From Pseudomonadaceae bacterium UBA836 (GTDB taxonomy: Bacteria > Pseudomonadota > Gammaproteobacteria > Pseudomonadales > Pseudomonadaceae), in NCBI GenBank assembly GCA_002296055.1, contig DBHE01000262.1, forward strand, positions 1 through 6,446: a stretch of DNA of 6,446 nucleotides. The letters run 5' to 3'. The notes below the pieces were generated by a model, which worked only from the letters and a program-made list of their open reading frames with translations, ran no database searches and had not been told where the DNA came from. The position numbers were made by a program, and so were the translations under genes. Shown in pieces: positions 1 to 6,294 of the stretch (positions within the stretch are counted from its first letter, which is position 1; each line of letters starts with the position of its first letter).

Positions 1-103
1 GCACTCAGTTTTTGCGGCCGCCCTCTTTTTCTCTCAGGGAGACACCCCAAATTAGTGAGAAGCTTTATTCACGAGTCAGCAGTCAGCTTTTGAGCGAAAG
101 CAG

Positions 104-190
104 CCCCCGCCACCCACCAACCATCGCCCAAACCTTGCCCCCGCCCCCCCACCAATGCACGCTTGCCTCCAAACAACACCACCCCGCCAC
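104..190 (+). other. C-rich, G-poor leader tract (possible Rho-loading site)
   Basis: In this 87-base stretch I count 52 C, 20 A, 8 G and 7 T, a strong C-over-G skew ending 13 bases before the start codon of the membrane protein gene at 204. Long C-rich, G-poor unstructured RNA is the kind of sequence the Rho termination factor loads on, so a Rho-dependent attenuator in the 5' leader is one reading. The opposite strand has runs of seven, five and three Gs between 127 and 150 and could instead form a G-quadruplex. Both roles are inferred from composition alone. No convincing -10/-35 promoter was found in bases 1-203. Confidence 0.35.
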
Positions 191-203
191 GGACGAAAAC
201 CCA

Positions 204-617
204 ATGAGCCGATTGCGGCAACACCTAGCCCACCTGCTACCGGCCACGCTCATCACGGCCTGCTTTGCCGCGGTGGCCCACGCCATTGCAGTGGCCGTGG
301 CGGCGCGCTCTGTGGGGTTGGAGTTGTTGCTTATTGGCGGGCTCAGCTTTGTGGTGACGCTGGTGCTTGCGCTGCCGGGTGGTGCGGTTCTGCTGGCTGT
401 TACGGCGCTGCTGCGGTTGAAGCCATGGGCGTCACTGCTGCTGTTTGTGCTGACAATTCAGGCGATTGCCATTGGGTTTGAGCTGTATCTGTTTGAGAGC
501 ACTATCGCCGACATTTCCTGGATGTACGCTGTGATCACCCTGCCCGCGTCGCTGCTGGCCTGGCGCCTGTCGGCCTACCCGGCCTATCTGCAGGCCCAGC
601 GCAGCGCTGATGCGTAG
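204..617 (+). CDS. Small four-helix inner-membrane protein, unknown function
   Basis: This 137-residue protein belongs to no family I recognise. Four hydrophobic segments are visible, at about residues 13-34, 38-58, 60-96 (possibly broken by the Arg-Leu-Lys-Pro turn at 71-74) and 105-122, so it is probably an integral inner-membrane protein with very short loops. Charged residues cluster at the N-terminus (Arg3, Arg5) and after the last helix. The frame stays open upstream to base 12, but that extension is Pro/His/Ser-rich with no domain character and lies over the C-rich leader. I therefore start at the ATG at 204, where the sequence becomes membrane-like. The ribosome-binding site is weak (GGA at 191-193, 10 bases away). 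A perfect hairpin follows the stop codon by two bases. No neighbour suggests its role. The coding call is fairly sure; function is unknown. Confidence 0.72.
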   Translation: MSRLRQHLAHLLPATLITACFAAVAHAIAVAVAARSVGLELLLIGGLSFVVTLVLALPGGAVLLAVTALLRLKPWASLLLFVLTIQAIAIGFELYLFESTIADISWMYAVITLPASLLAWRLSAYPAYLQAQRSADA

Positions 618-619
618 CG

Positions 620-660
620 GTGCAGCCGGGCTGGCCAGCGTGCTGCCAGCCCGGCTGCAC
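620..660. terminator. Long perfect hairpin between convergent genes
   Basis: Arms at 620-635 (GTGCAGCCGGGCTGGC) and 645-660 are exact reverse complements around a 9-base loop. The element lies between the stop of the membrane protein gene (617) and the stop of the convergent secreted-protein gene (666), and fills almost the whole gap, as expected for a shared bidirectional terminator. Neither side is followed by a T-tract, so it does not fit the classic intrinsic terminator. It may act with Rho or protect the 3' ends of both messages. Confidence 0.6.
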
Positions 661-665
661 ATACC

Positions 666-980
666 TCAGTCGCAGGCGCCGCGCACTTCGTTCCAGCTCC
701 AGCCAAGAATGTAATCGATGCTGCCGTTGATCGCGTGGAAGGAGTCTGTTTCCGCTCTTCCGGGCTCGGCCTTTTCACGGTTGACCTGGCGATGCCCGGT
801 GGTGCTTTGATAGCAATAGTTGACGTATACCGTCTCGTTGCAGTCGTTGCGTAGCGTCATCAGATAACGCTGCCCCTGGTCGTGCTCCACCGTGACAGAG
901 GAGCAATATTGCGGGTTGGCCAGCGCGGGCACCGACAGCATCAGCAATGAGAGCCCCATCAAACCTTTGATACGTTTCAT
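666..980 (-). CDS. Small secreted four-cysteine protein, unknown function
   Basis: The protein has 104 residues. Residues 1-21 form a typical Sec signal peptide: Lys2, Arg3 and Lys5, a Leu/Met-rich core, then Pro-Ala-Leu-Ala with predicted cleavage before Asn22. The mature part of about 83 residues has four cysteines (26, 47, 56, 103), enough for two periplasmic disulfides, in a β-rich looking chain containing NDCNETVYVNYCYQ and a Pro-Gly turn at 73-74. I do not recognise a named family; the pattern resembles small exported proteins annotated only as hypothetical. The frame is open upstream to 1064, but the ATG at 980 begins the signal peptide and has a purine-rich GGGCGGA upstream, so it is the better start. 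The gene is isolated by terminator-like hairpins on both sides and probably has its own promoter. Export is well supported; function is not. Confidence 0.78.
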   Translation of the reverse strand: MKRIKGLMGLSLLMLSVPALANPQYCSSVTVEHDQGQRYLMTLRNDCNETVYVNYCYQSTTGHRQVNREKAEPGRAETDSFHAINGSIDYILGWSWNEVRGACD

Positions 981-1005
981 ACATCCGCCCTGAGTAACGT
1001 TGTGC

Positions 1006-1030
1006 GCGACGCCAACCAATTTGGCATCGC
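1006..1030 (-). promoter_or_regulatory. Leader hairpin upstream of the secreted-protein gene
   Basis: On the minus strand GCGATGCCAA and TTGGCGTCGC flank a 5-base loop. As RNA the two 10-base arms pair fully, with one G-U wobble. The hairpin ends 25 bases before the start codon at 980, inside the expected 5' leader or promoter region. It may stabilise the message, or be a protein-binding dyad in DNA; the sequence does not decide. No clear promoter hexamers were found between 981 and 1087. Confidence 0.35.
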
Positions 1031-1087
1031 CGCAACCGTAGCGGTGTATGAAGACGCGCCGCATCCCTCATATGAGTAATGAGCAAC

Positions 1088-1115
1088 GAGAAAACCGCTG
1101 CGCAGCGGTTTTCTC
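1088..1115. terminator. Bidirectional intrinsic terminator
   Basis: A 28-base perfect inverted repeat with 14-base arms has a GC core (CCGCTGCGCAGCGG) flanked by AAAA on one side and TTTT on the other. On either strand the RNA forms a GC hairpin followed by a short U-run, the normal form of an intrinsic terminator. It lies 42 bases past the stop of the VOC gene (1158), so it should end that transcript and insulate the secreted-protein gene, which is read in the same direction downstream. Confidence 0.88.
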
Positions 1116-1157
1116 CAGCGTGACGGTGCGCTCACCCAAGCGAGCGCGTGTGGCTTC

Positions 1158-1658
1158 TCAACCGTAAGCGCCGGCCGAGTAGGTCAGCTCGTAGCTGTGG
1201 CTGTAGATTTCCAGGATATTGCCGAAGGGGTCTTCCATGTACACCATGCGGTAGGGCTTCTCGCCTGGGAAGTATTCACGCACGGGCATGCGTTGTTTGC
1301 CGCCGGCAGCGACGATGCGTGCGGCCAGGCCCTCGACGTCCGGGTCTTGTACGCAAAAGTGGAACACGCCACTTTTCCAATATTCAAAGTTGTTCTCCGG
1401 GCGCTCGGCACCGCGGAACTGGAAAATTTCCACGCCGATGCGATCACCGGTCGAGAGGTGGGCGATGCGAAACTCACCCCAGCCGGCGCCGAATACGTCG
1501 GTGCACATGACGCCAATGGCTGAATCGTCCTCTGTGATGGTGGTCGGCGGCATGATCAGATACCAGCCGAGCACTTCCGTGTAGAAGGTGACGGCGGCGT
1601 CCAGGTCGGTGACCGACAGGCCGATGTGTGAAAAGCTGCGAGGGTAGGTTTGCGTCAT
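1158..1658 (-). CDS. VOC-family (glyoxalase-fold) metalloenzyme
   Basis: This 166-residue cytoplasmic protein has the vicinal oxygen chelate fold: two βαβββ modules, at about 9-82 and 97-153. The first module opens with SHIGLSVTDLDAAVTFYTEV and the second with GVFHFCVQDPD. Residues in the usual metal positions are His11, Glu77, His100 and Glu150 (in MEDPFGNILEIYSH), a complete glyoxalase I-like ligand set. The family includes lactoylglutathione lyases, epimerases, extradiol dioxygenases and thiol transferases, so the substrate cannot be named. I start at the ATG at 1658, preceded by GGAG at 8 bases spacing; the open frame to 1721 adds an unrelated 21-residue leader. It is divergent from a LysR regulator with a dyad between them, so it is probably that regulator's target. 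The next gene downstream on this strand lies beyond a terminator, so it is likely monocistronic. Confidence 0.9.
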   Translation of the reverse strand: MTQTYPRSFSHIGLSVTDLDAAVTFYTEVLGWYLIMPPTTITEDDSAIGVMCTDVFGAGWGEFRIAHLSTGDRIGVEIFQFRGAERPENNFEYWKSGVFHFCVQDPDVEGLAARIVAAGGKQRMPVREYFPGEKPYRMVYMEDPFGNILEIYSHSYELTYSAGAYG

Positions 1659-1708
1659 GACGATATCTCCGGTCAGTTGAGTTCTGGCCAGTCTAGGAGC
1701 CCGCAGCC

Positions 1709-1714
1709 ATAATA
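1709..1714 (-). promoter_or_regulatory. Candidate -10 element of the VOC gene
   Basis: The minus strand reads TATTAT here, a 5 of 6 match to the σ70 -10 consensus, about 50 bases before the VOC start codon. The -35 position 17 bases upstream (1732-1737) is not consensus-like and lies inside the LysR-type dyad. That arrangement suits a promoter that depends on an activator bound at the -35 region. The promoter is predicted by eye only. Confidence 0.4.
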
Positions 1715-1729
1715 AAAACAACGCCTGTA

Positions 1730-1744
1730 TTATCGATTCGATAA
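1730..1744. promoter_or_regulatory. Perfect LysR-type T-N11-A operator dyad
   Basis: TTATCGATTCGATAA has 7-base arms that are exact reverse complements around a single central T. T1731 and A1743 are separated by eleven bases, the T-N11-A form bound by LysR-family dimers. It lies in the intergenic region between the divergent VOC and lysR genes, 9 bases before the lysR ATG and over the predicted VOC -35 position. This placement fits both autorepression of lysR and activation of the VOC gene. A second, looser repeat (ATAATA at 1709-1714 and TATTAT at 1728-1733) may mark the activation half of the site. The dyad is seen directly; that this LysR protein binds it is inferred. Confidence 0.75.
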
Positions 1745-1753
1745 GAGATTGTT

Positions 1754-2632
1754 ATGCTAAATCCGCAGTGGCTGCGCACCTTTGTAACCCTGAGCGAGCA
1801 GCGCAGCTTTACCCGCTGCGCCGAGCGGCTGAATCTGACTCAAGCCGCTGTCAGCCAGCATATCCAGCGTCTGGAGGCGCAGCTTGGCCCACTGCTGCTG
1901 CGCCGGCCCCGACGCTTTGAGCTGACCCCGGCCGGGCTGGCTCTGCTGGACTACTGCGCCGAGGTGGGCGCCGCAGACCAGCGGCTGCAACAACGCCTGT
2001 CGGCCGATGAGCCGGCGCAGGGCGACATTCGCCTGACCTGTCCGGGCAGCATCGGGTTGGCACTCTATCCGCTGCTGCTGGAGCTGCAGCAACGCTCACC
2101 CGGCCTGCGTATCCACCAACGCATTGCGCCAGATCCGGAGGTGATTGCCGCCGTGCTGGACAACCGCTTTGAGCTGGGCCTGACCACCTTGCCAACGGAC
2201 GATCCCAGGCTGCAATCCAGCCGCTTTGCCAGCGAGCCATTGGAGTTGGTAGTGCCGGCCGGCGTGCGCATCCAGCACTGGGATGACCTGCACACCCTGG
2301 GCTTTATCGACCACCCTGATGGGCAGGCCATGGCCGCGCGCCTGCTTAGTCGCTACTACCCCGGAGCGCCCGGTATCAGCAAGTTGCCGCGCCACGGGTT
2401 TATCAACCAGATCGGTATGATTCTGGAGCCGGTAGCGCGCGGGCTGGGTTTTACCGTGTTGCCGCGCTATGCCCGCCAGGCCTTTGCCAGGCCGGACGCC
2501 ATCAGCGTGGTGGAAGCCGACAAACCGGTAGTCGATACCCTGTGGCTAATCCACCGCGCCGAGTGGCCGCTTACGGCGCGCGCTGAGCATGTTGTCAGCT
2601 ACCTGCGCGAGAGGCTTGAGCCGCGCGACTGA
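1754..2632 (+). CDS. LysR-type transcriptional regulator
   Basis: The 292-residue length is normal for the family. The N-terminal winged helix-turn-helix spans about residues 1-62, with the recognition region SFTRCAERLNLTQAAVSQHI at 18-37, the linker helix start LEAQLG at 40-45 and the wing ending in LTPAG at 57-61. After a linker helix, the effector-binding domain begins near Gly90 and runs to about 285. The effector is unknown. The ATG at 1754 places the HTH at the usual distance from the N-terminus; its ribosome-binding site is a modest AAGAG at 1743-1747, overlapping the last two bases of the operator dyad. The gene is divergent from the VOC enzyme, the standard LysR regulator-target layout. 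Its 3' end overlaps the convergent sitD gene by 38 bp, with no room for a terminator between them. It is unlikely to control the sit operon, whose start is over 3 kb away. Confidence 0.93.
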   Translation: MLNPQWLRTFVTLSEQRSFTRCAERLNLTQAAVSQHIQRLEAQLGPLLLRRPRRFELTPAGLALLDYCAEVGAADQRLQQRLSADEPAQGDIRLTCPGSIGLALYPLLLELQQRSPGLRIHQRIAPDPEVIAAVLDNRFELGLTTLPTDDPRLQSSRFASEPLELVVPAGVRIQHWDDLHTLGFIDHPDGQAMAARLLSRYYPGAPGISKLPRHGFINQIGMILEPVARGLGFTVLPRYARQAFARPDAISVVEADKPVVDTLWLIHRAEWPLTARAEHVVSYLRERLEPRD

Positions 2633-3446
2633 ACCGCCCTAGGTAGCGCAGCAGGCTGAGGATAAACGTGAGGGCAAATACCAGCACGATGGTCGGCGCC
2701 GGGGCGCTGTCGAGGAAGAAGGACAGGTAAACGCCAACAAAGGAGCAGACCTGCGCCAGCAGCAGGGCGACCCAGAGCATAGCGCCGAAGCGCCGTGTCA
2801 GCAGCGCTGCGATGGCGCCGGGGGCAATCAGCAGGGCGATGGCAAGGATGATGCCGGACGCTTTGAGCGCCCCCACCACCGCCAGCGAGATCAGGCACAG
2901 CAAGCCGTAATGCAGCAACCCGGTGCGCAGGCCAACGGCGCGCGCCTGCATCGGGTCAAAACTGAACAGCATGAAATCCCGCCATTTACAGCTCAGCACC
3001 AGCACCGTCAGCAGGGCAATACCCAGCGATAACAGCAAATCGGCGCGGCTGACGCCGAGAATATCGCCAAACAGAATGTGGTCCAGATGCACGCTGGACT
3101 CGATCTTCAGATAAAGCACCAGCCCCGCGCCAAACATGCCGGCGTAGACGATACCCATGACGGTGTCCTGCTTGATGCGGCTGTTCTGCTTGAGAAATCC
3201 GGTGGCCAGGGCGCAGAACAGGCCGGCGACGAAGGCGCCGATGACATAGGGCACTTGCAGCAGGTAGGCCAGCACCACGCCGGGAAAAACGGCGTGGGCG
3301 ATGGCGTCCCCCAGCAGCGCCCAGCCCTTGAGCACCAGATAGCAGGACAGCAACGCCGTGGGCACGGCAATCAGCGCGGCTATCAGCATGGCGTTGCGCA
3401 TAAAGTCGAACTGGAAGGGCTCCAGCAGTAGCGTTAGCCAGCTCAT
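2595..3446 (-). CDS. sitD: Mn/Fe ABC transporter permease, second subunit (SitD/YfeD-like)
   Basis: A 283-residue polytopic inner-membrane protein of the ABC-3 metal permease family, with about eight hydrophobic helices and no signal peptide. Family landmarks are LLLEPFQFDFMRNA at 7-20, the gate-region motif GDAIAHAVFPG with Asp47 and His51, HLDHILFGDILG at 120-131, and the cytoplasmic segment FDPMQARAVGLR at 163-174 that should contact the ATPase. It pairs with SitC to form the metal channel, and the two are recognisable paralogs. The ATG at 3446 overlaps the sitC stop as ATGA and is preceded by a strong GGAGG at 7-8 bases spacing, which suggests translational coupling. The last 38 bp run antisense into lysR. 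The family is certain; the exact metal, Mn(II) or Fe(II), rests on the binding protein and the operon. Confidence 0.94.
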   Translation of the reverse strand: MSWLTLLLEPFQFDFMRNAMLIAALIAVPTALLSCYLVLKGWALLGDAIAHAVFPGVVLAYLLQVPYVIGAFVAGLFCALATGFLKQNSRIKQDTVMGIVYAGMFGAGLVLYLKIESSVHLDHILFGDILGVSRADLLLSLGIALLTVLVLSCKWRDFMLFSFDPMQARAVGLRTGLLHYGLLCLISLAVVGALKASGIILAIALLIAPGAIAALLTRRFGAMLWVALLLAQVCSFVGVYLSFFLDSAPAPTIVLVFALTFILSLLRYLGRFSRAAQASRAGS

Positions 3447-4303
3447 TGCAGCCCCTCCAGTGCGGCCATGCGGCGGCGACGGGTGGCCAGCAGGCCGTGC
3501 TTGGGCGCCAGAAAAAAGGCCAACAAAAACAGCATGGTCTGCAGCACCACAATCACCCCACCGGTCGCGCCATCGATGAAATAGCTCAGGTAGGTGCCCG
3601 CCAGGCAGCTCGACACGCCAATCGCCACCGCGATGGTCAGCAGCACCGGAAACCGGTCACTCAGCAGGTAGGCGGTGGCGCCAGGTGTAATCACCATGCA
3701 GATCACCAGAAAGGCGCCAACCGTCTGCAACGCCGCCACGGCGCAGGCCGACAACAGGACAAAGAACAGCAGCTTGAGAACAAAGGGATTGAGCCCAACG
3801 GAGCGGGCATGCTGCTCATCGAAGAACACCAGCATCAGGTCGCGCCACTTGGCCAGCAGAATGACCAGCGACACCGCACCGATAATCACCAGTTGCAGGG
3901 TGTCGGCCGGGGTGATGGCCAGAATGTTGCCCAACACGATGGTCTGGATGTTCACCGAGGTGGGCGATAGCGAGGCCATAAACAGCCCAAGGCCAAAGAA
4001 CGAGGTAAAGATCAGGCCGATAATCACGTCCTGCTTCAGCTTGCTGCGCTGATGCAGAAACAGCATCGCTCCCGATGCCAACCCGCCAGCCAGAAAGGCG
4101 CCAAGGGCGAAGGGCAAACCCAACATGTAAGCCCCTGCTACCCCCGGCACAATCGAATGCGACAGGGCATCGCCAATCAGCGACCAGCCCTTGAGCATCA
4201 GGTAGCAGGACAGAAAGGCGCAGACCCCGCCAACCAGCGCCGACACCCAGATAGCGTTGCGCATATAGCCATAGTTGAAGGGCTCCAGCAGCACCTCAAG
4301 CAT
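3443..4303 (-). CDS. sitC: Mn/Fe ABC transporter permease, first subunit (SitC/YfeC-like)
   Basis: A 286-residue inner-membrane permease of the ABC-3 family with about eight helices. Landmarks are [15 protein letters not shown] at 5-19, [16 protein letters not shown] at 44-59 with the conserved Asp45 and His49 of the transport path, [15 protein letters not shown] at 114-128, the ATPase-contact segment [13 protein letters not shown] at 161-173, and [13 protein letters not shown] at 244-256. These match the SitC/YfeC subgroup, whose members also begin MLE-LL-PF. I chose the ATG at 4303 because GAGG lies 6 bases upstream and the protein then starts as its relatives do. A GTG at 4321 and ATG at 4318 in the same frame would only add MMARCR-type residues. 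With this start it overlaps the end of sitB by 8 bp and the start of sitD by 4 bp. The short Arg-rich tail after residue 274 is probably cytoplasmic. Confidence 0.95.
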   Translation of the reverse strand: MLEVLLEPFNYGYMRNAIWVSALVGGVCAFLSCYLMLKGWSLIGDALSHSIVPGVAGAYMLGLPFALGAFLAGGLASGAMLFLHQRSKLKQDVIIGLIFTSFFGLGLFMASLSPTSVNIQTIVLGNILAITPADTLQLVIIGAVSLVILLAKWRDLMLVFFDEQHARSVGLNPFVLKLLFFVLLSACAVAALQTVGAFLVICMVITPGATAYLLSDRFPVLLTIAVAIGVSSCLAGTYLSYFIDGATGGVIVVLQTMLFLLAFFLAPKHGLLATRRRRMAALEGLQ

Positions 4304-5201
4304 CCGGCACCTCGCCATCACCGTCGCGGCGAGCGGGCAAACCGTTACGCAGGATCAGCGGGCGCTCGTCGTCGCTGAAAACGCCCACCGGGGTGTGCAG
4401 CGCACCAGGGCTATTCGGCAGCGCAAAGTGGCGCAGCACGCCGCCAAAGGCGCGCTCAAGGTTGGCCTGGGTATACACCTCGTCGGTGGGCCCGCACGCC
4501 AACACCGTGCGTTTGATCAGCGCCACCCGGTCACAGAATTCCGGTACCGAGCCGAGGTTGTGGGTGGAGACCAGCAGAATGCGGCCCTCGTCTCGCAGCT
4601 CACCCAGCAGCTCGATGATCTGGTCTTCGGTTTTTACGTCCACCCCGGTAAAGGGCTCGTCGAGCAGGATGACCTGGCTGTCCTGCGCCAGCGAGCGCGC
4701 CAAAAACACGCGCTTGCGCTGGCCGCCAGACAGCTCGCCAATCTGCCGATGCCGCAGGGCGCTCATGCCGACGCGCTCCAGCGCCTCGGCCACCGCCTGG
4801 TGGTCTGCCTTGCGCGCGATGCGCAGGGGGCCCATATGGCCGTAGCGGCCCATCATCACCACGTCTTCGACCAGCACTGGAAAGTCCCAGTCCACCTCTT
4901 CGGTCTGGGGCACGTAAGCGGTGCAGCGCTGGCGCAGGGCCTTGTCGGCCGACAGCCCCAACACGCGGATGCGCCCGGCAGCCAGGGGCACCAACCCCAT
5001 GATGGCCTTGAACAGCGTGGACTTGCCCGAACCGTTCACCCCCACCAGTGCGGTGATGGTGCCGCGGGGCAACTCGAAGCTGGCGTCGTACAAGGCCGTG
5101 TGTCCATTGCGGTAAGTTACGCTGGCGCCCTGCACCGAAATCCCCGCGCTGGCGGCATCGGCCAACTGCTGTGCGCCAGGTAACGGCCGAAACACATTCA
5201 T
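4296..5201 (-). CDS. sitB: Mn/Fe ABC transporter ATP-binding protein (SitB/YfeB-like)
   Basis: A 301-residue cytoplasmic ATPase that powers the importer as a homodimer under SitC/SitD. All ABC motifs are intact and in order: Walker [10 protein letters not shown] at 54-62, Q-loop Gln99 in VPQTEEVDW, signature LSGGQ at 157-161, Walker B VILLDE at 177-182 with catalytic Glu182, D-loop near Gly186-Val-Asp188, and switch His214 in STHN. The [12 protein letters not shown]-loop and the tail VFSDDERP are characteristic of the Mn/Zn/Fe-chelate ATPases near YfeB. The first 20 residues before the nucleotide-binding domain are slightly extended but normal for this group. The start overlaps the sitA stop as ATGA, with GAGG about 10 bases upstream; the end overlaps sitC. 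Confidence is high for family and complex. Confidence 0.96.
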   Translation of the reverse strand: MNVFRPLPGAQQLADAASAGISVQGASVTYRNGHTALYDASFELPRGTITALVGVNGSGKSTLFKAIMGLVPLAAGRIRVLGLSADKALRQRCTAYVPQTEEVDWDFPVLVEDVVMMGRYGHMGPLRIARKADHQAVAEALERVGMSALRHRQIGELSGGQRKRVFLARSLAQDSQVILLDEPFTGVDVKTEDQIIELLGELRDEGRILLVSTHNLGSVPEFCDRVALIKRTVLACGPTDEVYTQANLERAFGGVLRHFALPNSPGALHTPVGVFSDDERPLILRNGLPARRDGDGEVPDA

Positions 5202-6121
5202 CGGTCAGCACCCTCGCGCAGCCCATTTACCAGCGTCTCACTGGTCGCGCGCAGCAGCTCAAGATAGCTGGGCACCGGGCCGTCTTCAGCGCTGAGCGAG
5301 TCCACATAGAGCACGCCGCCGTAATCCGCACCGGTTTCCCGCGCCACCTGACGCGCCGGCTTGTCGGATACCGTGCTTTCACTGAACACCGCCGGGATGC
5401 GGTGCTCGCGCACGCTGTCGATTACCTTGCGCACCTGCGCCGGGGTGCCCTGCTGGTCGGCATTGATCGGCCACAGGTACAGCTCGCGCAAGCCAAAGTC
5501 CCGCGCCAGATAGGAGAAGGCGCCTTCGCTGCTGACCAGCCAGCGCTGCCCCTCGGGGATCTGCTCAAGCTGCGCACGCACCGGCGCAACAGCAGCCTCA
5601 ATCTGCGCCTTATAGGCCTCGGCGTTGCGCTGATAGGTCTCGGCATTGGCCGGGTCATACTGGACGAAGGCATCGCGGATGTTATCGACGTAGATCAGCG
5701 CGTCACGCGGTGACATCCAGGCGTGCGGGTTAGGCTTGCCGGTATAGGGGCCTTCAGCAATGCCCATAGGCTCAACGCCTTCGGACACCACCACGCTGGG
5801 CACCTCGTTCAGGTGGGCAAAGAAGCGCTCGAACCACAGCTCCAGGTTCAGGCCGTTCCATAGCACCAGCTGGGCGCCCTGAGCGCGGCGCAGGTCACCG
5901 GGGGTGGGGCTGTAATTGTGGATTTCCGCGCCGGGCTTGGTGATGGACTCCACCACCGCTGCGTCACCGGCAACATTGCGCGCCATATCGGCGATCACCG
6001 TAAAGGTGGTAACGACTTTGAATTTTTCTTGTGCACTGGCGCCGCCAGCCAAGGTCAGCGCGCCAAACAGGGCAGCTAACAAAGCGGCCTGTCGCAGGCC
6101 TGGCATGTGCATTTTGAACAT
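5198..6121 (-). CDS. sitA: Periplasmic Mn/Fe-binding protein (SitA/YfeA-like)
   Basis: A 307-residue cluster A-I (ZnuA/TroA-type) substrate-binding protein that captures divalent metal in the periplasm and hands it to SitC/SitD. Residues 1-30 are a Sec signal peptide ending Ala-Ser-Ala, with cleavage predicted before Gln31. There is no lipobox cysteine, so the protein is soluble, as expected in a Gram-negative cell. Predicted metal ligands are His68 (AEIHNY), His133 (NPHAWM), Glu199 (SSEGAF) and Asp274 (YVDSLS). Glu at the third position and the lack of a His-rich loop point to Mn/Fe rather than Zn. Long stretches such as [14 protein letters not shown] and [20 protein letters not shown] match my recollection of YfeA/SitA closely. 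Met4 and Met6 are alternative starts; the ATG at 6121 has a weak GGA 8 bases upstream. It is the first gene of the operon, and its stop overlaps sitB by 4 bp. Confidence 0.95.
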   Translation of the reverse strand: MFKMHMPGLRQAALLAALFGALTLAGGASAQEKFKVVTTFTVIADMARNVAGDAAVVESITKPGAEIHNYSPTPGDLRRAQGAQLVLWNGLNLELWFERFFAHLNEVPSVVVSEGVEPMGIAEGPYTGKPNPHAWMSPRDALIYVDNIRDAFVQYDPANAETYQRNAEAYKAQIEAAVAPVRAQLEQIPEGQRWLVSSEGAFSYLARDFGLRELYLWPINADQQGTPAQVRKVIDSVREHRIPAVFSESTVSDKPARQVARETGADYGGVLYVDSLSAEDGPVPSYLELLRATSETLVNGLREGADR

Positions 6122-6153
6122 TGGGTGCGTCCGTTTGAAAGCGTCAAAGGGCA

Positions 6154-6195
6154 GCTATGTTCACGGCAGGATAGTCGACTCTTGTCGCCTGGCAG
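6154..6195 (-). promoter_or_regulatory. Candidate sit operon promoter with an MntR-like half-site
   Basis: Read on the minus strand, CTGCCA (6190-6195) and TATCCT (6168-6173) are separated by 16 bases, each matching the σ70 consensus at four of six positions. Transcription would begin near 6161. The sequence AACATAGC at 6154-6161 lies there and matches one arm of the E. coli/Salmonella MntR operator as I recall it, but I cannot find the second arm. No convincing Fur box was found. Manganese repression of this operon is known in enterobacteria; here both the promoter and the operator are tentative. Confidence 0.3.
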
Positions 6196-6248
6196 CCCCA
6201 GGTATCATGCGTCGGTCGGCTTAGGCAGTCGATTATGGCCAGACTGAC

Positions 6249-6294
6249 CGCTACGGGCAAATGAAAATGCCGTAGCGACGGGCGTTTGCGCCCG
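6249..6294. other. Tandem hairpins in the sit upstream region
   Basis: Two adjacent inverted repeats are visible. The first pairs 6249-6259 (CGCTACGGGCA) with 6268-6277 (TGCCGTAGCG), ten base pairs with one bulged G and an 8-base A-rich loop. One base later, 6279-6284 (CGGGCG) pairs with 6289-6294 across a TTTG loop. A GGCC on each side (6237-6240 and 6299-6302) could close both into a three-way junction. The rest of the 319-bp region 6122-6440 holds the candidate sit promoter, A-rich runs at 6310-6327 and a C-rich stretch near 6393-6409, with no supported gene. The element could be a structured leader of the divergent gene, an operator, or the terminator of an unseen transcript. Confidence 0.4.

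Noticed and set aside
12..203. N-terminal extension of the membrane protein frame back to base 12
   Set aside because: The added 64 residues are low-complexity Pro/His/Ser sequence over a C-rich leader; the membrane protein character starts at the ATG at 204.
981..1064. Upstream in-frame extension of the secreted protein
   Set aside because: It would bury the signal peptide inside the protein; the ATG at 980 begins a normal signal sequence.
1067..1076. 10-bp palindrome CTCATATGAG
   Set aside because: Short, with no promoter or neighbouring repeat to give it a role; it may be chance.
1659..1721. Longer start for the VOC enzyme
   Set aside because: The extension lies over the promoter region and the ATG at 1658 has a good GGAG ribosome-binding site.
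3446..3970. 174-codon plus-strand open frame opposite sitC
   Set aside because: The translation is Gln/His/Asn-rich with no domain character and lies antisense to a well-supported permease.
4304..4321. GTG (4321) or ATG (4318) start for sitC
   Set aside because: The ATG at 4303 has GAGG at 6 bases and gives the MLE-LL-PF start typical of the family.
4275..5183. 302-codon open frame on the plus strand
   Set aside because: It is antisense to sitB, which has every ABC ATPase motif; the plus-strand translation is Gln/His/Ala-rich without domain features, as expected of a shadow frame in GC-rich DNA.
5198..6121. Zinc-specific ZnuA identity for the binding protein
   Set aside because: There is no His-rich loop, and the third ligand position is Glu199 rather than the His expected in zinc proteins.
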